DNA from: Gnetum montanum
Taxonomy: Eukaryota > Streptophyta > Gnetopsida > Gnetales > Gnetaceae
Assembly (NCBI GenBank): GCA_015680685.1
Contig: MNCI01003909.1
Location: forward strand, 37,865-101,864
Length of the DNA: 64,000 nt
Direction of reading: 5' to 3'
The position numbers were made by a program, and so were the translations under genes. Within the stretch, counting starts at the first letter, position 1. The number at the start of each line of letters is the position of its first letter. Under the pieces are notes generated by a model that did no database searches, had not been told where the DNA came from, and worked only from the letters and a program-made list of their open reading frames with translations. Positions 56,150 through 64,000 of this stretch are shown here, one piece after another.

Positions 56150-56660
56150 TATTTACAATTGTTGGAAATGGACCATGTAAAGCTCTTCTTGATTCAAGTT
56201 CTGGTGTCAACTTGATTTCTCATGACATGTATACTACCTAGAACCTATCGCCTTTCAAGAAAAGAAATATTAGATTGAAATTGGTAGGCCAATCCATCAC
56301 TGTTCCATTTAGATTGGTTGAAGACATTTTGACCATTATCTATGGATGATATTTTCCTACCAATTTCTTGGTAATCAAGGTTGAAAATTGTAAGGGGGAC
56401 TTCCCAATCATCATGGAAAGAATTTAAATAAGCACTATTGATGCAAGAATGAACATCATAGATCTTTCCCTAGAAATCTCTAAAGAAAATGCATTTGGAA
56501 AGATTGAGAAGAGATTAGTTCCATGCATCGTGTACAATGATAAAAGGGGCAATTGTATGCAAATACTTTGGGCAATCAAACGAGCATCTCTTTCTACATG
56601 CAAGCAGTGTGCACAAGAAGCAAATATTCAAATATGTTTGTATGCAGTAATGACAAAATA
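56150..56660 (+). pseudogene. D aspartic protease relic
   Basis: TIVGNGPCKALLDSSSGVNLIS holds the active-site region, with D-S-S codons at 56191-56199 in place of D-L-G. It is followed by VGQSITVPFRLVEDILTI, KVENCKGDFPIIMER and, in an open stretch from 56449, NIIDLSLEISKENAFGKIEK. The loss of the Gly makes the site unlikely to work. Confidence 0.7.
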
Positions 56661-57049
56661 AGAGGACACCTAGTGACTAACTACTAATTCTAATAATAGT
56701 ACAATATGCATGGAACCTACTTAGAGCCTAACATGTGCCTATGTCATGGGCATAGATGAACTAGAATAAGTTCATTACAAACTCTCTAATGATGAGAACA
56801 CTAATGCTAATTGGGAAGAGTTGGAGATCCCTAAGAATTTTAAACAAGAGCCCCTAGAGTTGAAAACTCTACTTGTTAGCCTAGAATATGCATTCTTAAA
56901 AAATGGCAAGATGGTTATACTCAATGCCAAACTTGCTCCTAGGTAGAAAATCAAAACTGTTGAAAGTAGTCAACAAATGATCAATAGCCTTTGCTTGGTC
57001 ATATTCAAAACTTACTGAAATTAATCAATGAATATGTTAGCACTACATT

Positions 57050-58330
57050 TACACTAATCCATCCATGAAGCCAAGGAGGCAACCACAATGGTAGTTGAAC
57101 CAAAAATTAAAGTAAATCATCAAAGAGAAGATTGAGAAACTTCTCAATGCAAGGTTCATCTACCCCATTGTGGATAGCGAGTGGGTCAGTCCACTCATCA
57201 TAGTGCCAAAGAGAGGAGGAAATGGTGGGTTTGTATTGACTTTAGGCTATTAAACATGGTAAGATTCAAAGATCATTTTTCATTTTCATTCATTGATCAA
57301 GTGTTGGACACCATTTCTAGGCATTGTTATTATAGTTTTCTAGATGGTTTGAGTGGATATAACCAAATCTATATTGCACCAAAAGATCAAAATAAAACAA
57401 CATTCATAAGTCCCTGGGGAACCTTTGCATATTACAAGATGCCTTTTGGTCTATGCACTACTGCTGCGACTTTCTAATGCTTGGTCTTAAGCATCTTTTA
57501 GTAGCAAATAGGTAGTAGAGTGAAAGTCTTCATGGATGACTTCTCTACTTATGGTACTACATTCAAGCAAGCCTTGGACCACCTTGAGCAACTACTAAAA
57601 TGATGTATGAAAACAAATCTATAACTCAACTAGCAAAAGAGCCATCTTATGGTCCAAGAGAACGTTGTATTGGGATTCCAAATTTCACAAGAAGGGATCT
57701 AGGTAGACCTTGAAAAGATAAGGGTCATCCAAGGAATCACTTGTTAACCAAAAACTATTAAAGATGTTTAGTCATTCCTTAGACAAATTGGTTAATATCA
57801 GTGATTCATAAAAAAAATTTCTAAGATCACGAAACTATTGGTTGAGCTAACAAACAAAGATGCTTCCTTCATCTAGACTAAGGAATGTGAAATTGATTTC
57901 TAGACCCTAAAGTAGAATCTTGTAGAGACTCTAATTCTATGAGCATCTAACTGGTCCAAACCATTCCATATCATGATAGATGCATCTAACTATGCCTTAG
58001 GAGTCATGCTTACATAGTTGGACAATAAGAAAAGTCCACATTACATCCACTATGAAAGTAGAAGCATTGTGGATGCATAACTAAATTACACCACAACAAA
58101 GAAAGAACTAATGGTGGTGGTGTATGCTCTGGAAAAGTTCAAGCACTATGTTCTTGGATATAAAGTGTTTTTGCATACTAATCATAGTGCCATTTTCTTC
58201 CTCAAGAATAAGCCAATGGTGAGCCCTCGTTTCATATGGTGGTTGATGATCTTGTAGGAATTTGATCTTACAATGGTAGATAAAAAAGGAACTAGGAATG
58301 TGGTCACTAACAACGTGTCTCAGTTGTAAT
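57050..58330 (+). pseudogene. D reverse transcriptase and RNase H relic
   Basis: RT blocks are IIKEKIEKLLNARFIYPIV, SEWVSPLIIVPKRG, CIDFRLLNMVRFKDHF, QVLDTISRHCYYSFLDGLSG and FAYYKMPFGLCTTAATF. The intact active-site box FMDDF lies at 57529-57543, followed by STYGTTFKQALDHLEQLLK. RNase H has FHIMIDASNYALGVML (near 57963), TTTKKELMVVVYALEKFKHY (about 58090-58150) and HTNHSAIFFLKNKP. FMDDFSxYG is the Athila-type form. Stops are frequent. Confidence 0.82.
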
Positions 58331-58589
58331 GGGATAATAAAGAGGAGGAAATTCCATTATCTTATCTATTTCCTGATGAACTCTTATCCACTACAATAAA
58401 TGAACAAATTCCCTAGAACCAGAATGGTATGATAGCATCCTTACTTATCTTTTCACTCAGGAGATTTCACAAGATTTGAACAACAAGAAGAAACAATAGT
58501 TTCTTCATCAAGCTAAGCACTTCATGGAAATCAACAGACACCTTTACAAGGTGTATGCCGATGGCTTAGTTTGCTCGTGTGTACCTGAT

Positions 58590-59680
58590 GTAGATCAATT
58601 GTGCATTCTTTGGGATGCTCATGAAGGCCCATGTGGAGGCCACTATGTTGGAAGATGCATGGTCATAAAAATCATGATGGTAGGATACTATTGATCCACA
58701 ATCTTCAGGGATGTCCACCAATTTGTCTAATCTTGTGAGTGCTATCAACAAAATGGTGGGATAACCACCTGAATGGAGGGTCCTCAATAGTGGATTCAAC
58801 CACTAGAACCCTTTGACATATGGAGCATAGATTTCATGGATCCCATCACACCCATGTCCAATGGGAAGGTGTATATAATCATCATTGTTGACTACTGTAC
58901 CAAATAGGCAAAAGAAATAGCTGTCACTTACTTAACATCATCCAACACTAGTTAATTTGCACAAAAAATGTTGTAAATAGGTTTGGGGTGCCACATGCAC
59001 TGATTTCTGATAATGGAACCCATTTTTTATTTGCCACTTTTTGAAAACTCATGCAACACTTGGGGGTTGAACATAAATTAATAACATCCTATCATTCCCA
59101 AGTTAGCAATCAAGCAGAGGTGACTAATAGGAAGATTACAAACATTCTACTAAAAACCGTCAACAAATATAGGAGACTATAGCATAAAACTCAACAATTT
59201 TCTTTGGACCTACCACTCAACATGAAAACTCCCTATTGACTACTCTTCCTATAAGTTGGTGTATGAAAAAATTCCAATGCTTCCAATTTAATCCGAGCTC
59301 TGTACACTCTTAACAACCTATGATCTAGATCTTGACCTAAGTCTAGAACAAAAAGAAATGTTGATCAACCTAAATGTGCTTGACAAAAATTGATTAGTGG
59401 CCCTATCTTTGAATGAAGTACATAATGCATTCAATAAACAACAAGATGACCTTAGAATATAGAAAGTAAAATTTCAACTAAGAGATAATTTTTTCTACTG
59501 CAATCCCACATACATACCTCAAAAAACTAAATTCCAAACATTGTGGGAAGGGCCTTATATAATTGATGAAATCATTTCTTCTGGGGTCATGATCATACAC
59601 AAACCTGACCGCCCAAATAAAAAGTAGTTGATCAACATCCAACAAATAAAGCCTTTCCATGAGCCCAAGCAAGCTAGTGT
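58590..59680 (+). pseudogene. D integrase relic with readable DDE residues
   Basis: The zinc-binding region reads LCILWDAHEGPCGGHYVGR. The core has QQWIQPLEPFDIWSIDFMD, with the first Asp at 58830-58832. The second motif LISDNGTHF (Asp at 59009-59011) is intact, and SNQAEVTNRK carries the Glu at 59117-59119, 36 codons after the second Asp, the usual D35E spacing. The first Asp is in a different frame from the other two, so the gene is broken. A C-terminal block (KFQTLWEGPYIIDE, near 59532) follows. Confidence 0.8.
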
Positions 59681-59779
59681 AAAAAAATACCTGAATGGAT
59701 GGATAGCCACACTCAATTTTTTAGATATCTTCCTTCCAACACAATCATGGTAGAGATGGCCATCCATATTAATCATCCA

Positions 59780-60000
59780 TGTGGCTTCTATTTTTCTATT
59801 TTTCATTTTACACATTTTTATCTTTGTAATTTTTTTATTTTACATCTTTTTTATTTTAAAACATATTTTTATTTTATGCTATTTTTTATTTTACACCATC
59901 ATTAATACATTTGAATCTTTCTTGAATATTTTACACTTTCTTATATATTTTACTTTATTTAAGTATGATTTTCTGATTTTTTCTAATAAATGTGCTTTGT
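59780..60000 (+). other. D T-rich tract
   Basis: TTTTA/TTTTTC units with ACATTTTT repeats follow the integrase, homologous in position to the tracts of A1, OA, B and C. The open frames at 59699-60008 reflect composition only. Confidence 0.6.
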
Positions 60001-61280
60001 GCCAATAGGACATAGTAGTGCTATAGCTACTACTAATGGTAATTTGTGCTTAATATTTTTTTTGCTAATGTTCAATTTCAATTTTTGAATTTTTGTACCA
60101 ATGGCTAAGTCATGGTTTCTTTTTCATGGAACTCGTAGTAAGTCCATGACATCCACCCATCCACAAACTCTATGGTTTTCTTTGTTTTGGAAATTTGATG
60201 TCCCTTTCCTTAAATAAACTTTTAATAAATTTGTGATCTTGGTAGGTTCCAAAATTGAGAAGGATTCAAAGGTTTGCATAGGATGTGACTTCAAGGGGAC
60301 TCAATACTCTTTGTACTCTTCTACTTGCTTAGGTGCATGAGTGTTTTCATGGACTTCTCACTATTCTATGTCAACCAATAATAGGAAGTTGAATAAAGTA
60401 TTTACATGATGTGGTTTCCATCCTAAAGAGAAAAAGAAAAAAATGAAAAAAATAAAATTAAAAACAAATAAAAAACATGATGGGAATTCAAAGCACATCC
60501 CTTAGAAAAATAAATGGGCTACAATGATTGGCTATGGGACTAGAAAGACATGTTACCCATGCGTGAAGGTCCCCTTTAACTAAGGCCCTCTCTCACTTCT
60601 TGCTTCTATTTTCTTCTCATTATGAAATGATGGTTATTCTAAGGAAGCACTCTTGTCTCTCAAGGGGGTGGATTGGTCTTGGAGTGATGATCTGAAGTCC
60701 CTTAAAGTGATTAATTTTGGTCTAGACTAAGGATGGATCTTCTTAGGTCATTTTAAACACAAATCCATAAGGGACTTCTTATGGCCTCATTTTGGAATTC
60801 CATTCCACCTTCTCCATCATCTATCCCTGCTATCCATAACTAACCTCACTATTAGTATCCATGTTCTTGATTTCATATCTTTGTCTAACATGCTTCAATC
60901 TTGGATAGAATCTTCTAGGTTTTGGTCCTTAACTTCCATTAACCATTAATTGCCTATGGGGATTACGAACTCTTTAGGTTGAGGTTATGCAAGGGAAAAC
61001 AAGGCATGTGCCTACTATGGAGAGACTCACTTGCATATCTCTTGGTTGGGTTTGTTAAGCACCATATCCTAAGGCATTCTTGCAATCAGAATCTTTTGTA
61101 CATCCATCTTCTACATCAAATCATGTGTTCCTTTACAGATTTGATTTAATAAACATATTCTTCATCAAAATTTTCAATTTTTGAGCTTTCAAAGATCCTC
61201 TTCAATGATTTCATCATATTCTTGGCTTTTTTGGGACTCCGTGAACTCCAAATTCATTCAAAAATTCCTTATATTTTTCA
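60001..61280 (+). other. D 3' noncoding conserved blocks
   Basis: The block ACTAGAAAGACATGTTACCC (60539-60558), continuing ATGCGTGAAGGTCCCC, is the best copy in the window. The second block, TGCCTACTATGGAGAGACTC (61009-61028), continuing ACTTGCATATCTCTTGGTTGGG, is also clear. No coding sequence is supported. Confidence 0.6.
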
Positions 61281-61289
61281 AGATATTCA

Positions 61290-61410
61290 AGTTTAAAAAT
61301 TTTGTCTATGGGCTTCATATACGGGGCCCCGTCAATGGAGAAGATGTATATATGAGGCCCCGTATACATAGCCCTATTGACGTAGCAGAAAAAATAGTAT
61401 ATATATGTGT
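61290..61410 (+). promoter_or_regulatory. D internal U3-like TATA segment
   Basis: It holds the palindrome ACGGGGCCCCGT (61321-61332), GAGGCCCCGTATAC, ATAGCCCTATTGACGTAGCA, then AAAAAATAGTATATATATG with TATATATA at about 61398-61406. The D LTR has ATAGGGCCTCATCGATGTAGC directly before its TATA box, so the internal segment shares the GGCCC/ATTGACGTAGC motif of its own LTR. It is about 0.43 kb upstream of the post-pol ATG at 61838. Promoter function is inferred. Confidence 0.5.
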
Positions 61411-61837
61411 GACCCCACTTTAAAATTTTCACATTTTCTCACAAACACCAAAGGATTTTTTCAAATTTTCAGAGCCCATAACTTCCTAATCATTTATCCA
61501 AATCACTTTGTCCTTTGACCCTATAGCTACTAGAGGTAATATCTTAGTCATAGGGGTCACAAATGTGCCATTTTTGATGAAAAATGTTTCATCATTTTTT
61601 CTAACTCCCATAAAGGTTTAACTCAAAAACCAACATTTAAACACCAAATTATAGAGTTAAACTCTTCCAACGAGCTTTGGTGATACTTACAATGAAATTA
61701 ATTAATAAAATAATAATAAAATATAAATATTCCATGGTCCAACCTTACCCATGTGTAACTATCTAATGAGGGAATGTATTTAAAAATTTAAACTTACACA
61801 TTATATCTACTAATTCACAGATGTGTTGTGATTGTAG

Positions 61838-64000
61838 ATGGCACCAAACAGAAAACACACGTAGGAAGGAGAACTATCAAAACAAAGGGAGAAATAGCTA
61901 AGAATGGGAAGGGGCCAAAAACAAGCCTAGGAAGAACTAGTTACAACCCAAGCCATAGGTCCTCTTAAGGAAGAGACTAACATGGAATCTATTCATCAAA
62001 TTCCAAAATCAGCAATAGTAACAAAACATTCCCACTAGGATGATCCTAGTAAGCAAACCTTGAGGTGACCTTGATAGAAGCTTGTCTAAATCAAATTAGA
62101 TCAAGGGAGGTCTAGAAAATAGTGCTCCAAGAGTTAAAATTTGGAACTTTCCTAAAGCAATCACCTAAAAAAGTTCAAGACCAACTAAAGACCTCTCCCA
62201 TGTGGCCAATTATCACTTCCACTAAGTGGTACATGGGAGAGACATTATTATTCTAGAACAATAGGTAGGCCAATTCAATAGTCAAAATCAAGGACATATT
62301 AGTTTCCTACTTAGTATAGGCCATTGCTATAGTGCTTGGGTTTCAAGAAATAGGGGAAAATCTCACTGAGAGTCTAATGCTAGCAGACCCTAGCATCAAG
62401 AAAGAATGGGTGCAATAATACTATGGTATTGATCATAAGGAGTTTGATGCACTCACACCTGCAGAAAGGATCCACTACATTATTGTAGCCTTTTACCTCA
62501 ATCCCATAATGAGGCCAAGCAAGATCACTACCTTTTTTACTTGTGTGTATACTACTCTAAGTGGGATATTCCCTATCAACCTTCCACAACTAATCTATTT
62601 AGAGATGAAGAAACAATTTAAAAGAAATTAATGTGGAAATAAAGCACTCCCTTTCCCATGCCTCATCAGAAAAATTTATTGGAGGAAAGGGATAGTCCGT
62701 TATGCAAATGATGCTATTAGACCTACCTCGACCACTAATTGTACAAAAATGATCAATGTTAAAATGCATGCAATAATCATTCAAAAAGTAGAGTATCAAC
62801 CACCACCTTCACCTGTGACTCAAAACAATTAAGCTAGACATCGCTACAATAGCCTAATATTTACACGAATATCAGGAATGGCTCTTGAGCTAACAAGGGC
62901 AATGAGTAGGTGAGTGGCAAGGACCCATCTATGTACCAACTAGTAATGAGTCATGTATACGAGGTGGCCTAAACAATCAAGTTGATGTGAGGAGGTGGAT
63001 CTATTTTCTCAGCCCAAAGAATGCAATTGTCCATGAGGTCAAATCCTAGTGCTAGAGAGGTCACATTATCTCTCACAGAATAGCAACCACTCCTAAAAAT
63101 CTCTAGGAACACTACAACCTTCTTGATGCACTTGGAGAAAGGTGAGGGGGCAATAGTACTAGTGATGTAGCACCAAGGATAGGAGACACCAGCAAAGGTG
63201 GTTGCTAATAGAATTACCAAAATACTCAATACACCTATGGCATCTATACTACTTAAAGATGTGTAGACATCTATAGGGATCATAAGTGGCAAATTAAGCA
63301 TAACACAACATGAAGAATTAATGGACCAACTGGTGGAAACTGGGCAATCACTTCCAAATTTCTTTGATCTTTCAAATAATATTACTATGACCTAGTCAAA
63401 TTTTCTAGAGGCAAGGGGCAAAAACATCATGTTGGAAGGATAACTTGAAACAGTTAAGGAGTTGAACAAATGCTTGGCTGCTAAAGTTGTCGAATTAAGA
63501 GCTCAAATTATGGATCTTGCATTTCTCAACTCAGCATTCAGAAGAGATGAAGCTCTTGAATAACTTCACACCAAACTAAAAGGGGTTGAGGATGTGATGG
63601 AGATGATAGTGTTCTATCAATCCTTGGCAAAGGCTACAAAACATAAAATTTAGAAGGCCTTGGATCAAACCCACTAGGAGAATATGCAACTAACTATAGA
63701 GAACCATATTCTACAACTAATAAGTAGAAGCAATAGTTGACTGACTTTATCCATCAACAGGAGAAGCAACTAGCTAGAGCACACATAGAGCTAAGAAGAT
63801 TGGAAACTAAAAATAGAAACCTCTCCATGAAGGAGGTCTGTGCCCTTCACTAGATAAATGTAATAAAGGTAGCTAGCTAGAAATCAAAGGCTCTAAAATT
63901 TGACAGAGTCAAAGGTCATTATAGAGATTAGGTTGGTCTATAGAAATAAGTGGATGAAAAGCACATCTAGTTGGTGAAGGTAAAAGTAAATGAAACCCTC
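61838..64000 (+). pseudogene. D post-pol ORF relic: plant transposon-type domain plus coiled coil
   Basis: The start ATG lies in GTGATTGTAGATGG, the context seen in A1. In shifting frames it reads KEFDALTPAERIHYIIVAF (about 62430-62490), INLPQLIYLEMKKQF (about 62575-62620) and ALPFPCLIRKIYW (62644-62682). These align with LTLEERIYF, NLPHLYLTEILR and LPFPYLIRK of A1. From about 63430 an E/K/L/Q-rich heptad-like region (ELNKCLAAKVVELRAQIMDL, HQQEKQLARAHIELRRLE) suggests a coiled coil. From memory the first half resembles the putative plant transposon protein domain of Athila-like elements. It continues past the window. Confidence 0.58.

Larger units (their letters stand above)
55070..64000 (+). 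mobile_element. Element D: Athila-type Ty3/gypsy running off the window
   Basis: It starts TGATAAGCATAAAAG within F2 sequence. The order is a truncated 5' LTR, gag, protease, RT-RNase H, integrase, T-rich tract, conserved noncoding blocks, internal TATA segment and post-pol ORF, which is still in progress at 64000. R/U5, the primer site and the gag N-terminus are missing near 55430. Catalytic motifs are better kept than in B or C, but stops and frameshifts are frequent. Confidence 0.85.

Noticed and set aside
55440-59680. Element D as a possibly active autonomous element
   Set aside because: Many stops, a frameshift between integrase residues, D-S-S instead of D-L-G in protease, and lost U5, primer site and gag N-terminus.
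59699-60008. Two overlapping F/Y/I-rich plus-strand frames
   Set aside because: Same T-rich tract in element D; composition artefact.
61181-61432. Overlapping frames on both strands (80 and 72 codons)
   Set aside because: They cover the internal TATA segment and its palindromes; neither is conserved in A1 or OA.

Overview
The window is retrotransposon-dense nuclear DNA from a land plant. Nothing in it looks like an intact host gene, and I found no tRNA, rRNA or CRISPR array. It is AT-rich and poor in CpG, and almost every protein-like stretch is a stop-riddled relic of an LTR retrotransposon. The plant assignment rests on Athila-type Ty3/gypsy features: an FMDDF reverse transcriptase box, a DLGSS protease box, a primer-binding site matching plant tRNA-Asp, and an extra ORF after pol. 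There is also a Ty1/copia relic. A large, old, slowly purged genome such as a gymnosperm would fit, but the sequence does not prove it.

Layout. 1-1500: end of a Ty1/copia RNase H and probably its 3' LTR, interrupted by a 51-base gap. 1500-10234: no recognisable gene, but a palindrome-rich stretch at 5.1-6.9 kb resembles an LTR U3. 10235-18183: Athila-type element A1 (minus), with 3' LTR, post-pol ORF, 3' noncoding modules and gag, but no pol. 18184-24987: element F1 (minus), a different Ty3/gypsy type with gag, protease and a convergent coiled-coil ORF. 24988-42275: Athila-type element OA (plus) with both LTRs, gag and post-pol ORF remnant but no pol, into whose gag a complete 10.1 kb Athila-type element B (27404-37510, minus) is inserted with a perfect CCCTA target duplication. 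42650-46497: 3' half of element C (minus). 46558-49078: three LTRs (solo S, truncated Y, CpG-rich E). 49079-55069: F2, a second copy of the F family. 55070-64000: Athila-type element D (plus), inserted into F2 and running off the window.

How the parts work together. The Athila-type copies share one plan: LTR, tRNA-Asp primer site, gag, protease, RT-RNase H, integrase, T-rich tract, conserved noncoding blocks, sometimes a post-pol ORF, then a GGGGG polypurine tract and LTR. The most interesting pattern is that copies keeping the post-pol ORF (A1, OA, D) also carry, 0.4-0.6 kb upstream of its ATG, an internal TATA segment, which in A1 and D resembles the element's own LTR U3. Copies without the ORF (B, C) lack it. 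F1 and F2 share the same pol-less structure, which suggests a non-autonomous family that spread in that form.

All alignments were done by eye. Boundaries of decayed elements are approximate unless a terminal TG..CA, polypurine tract, primer site or target duplication is quoted.
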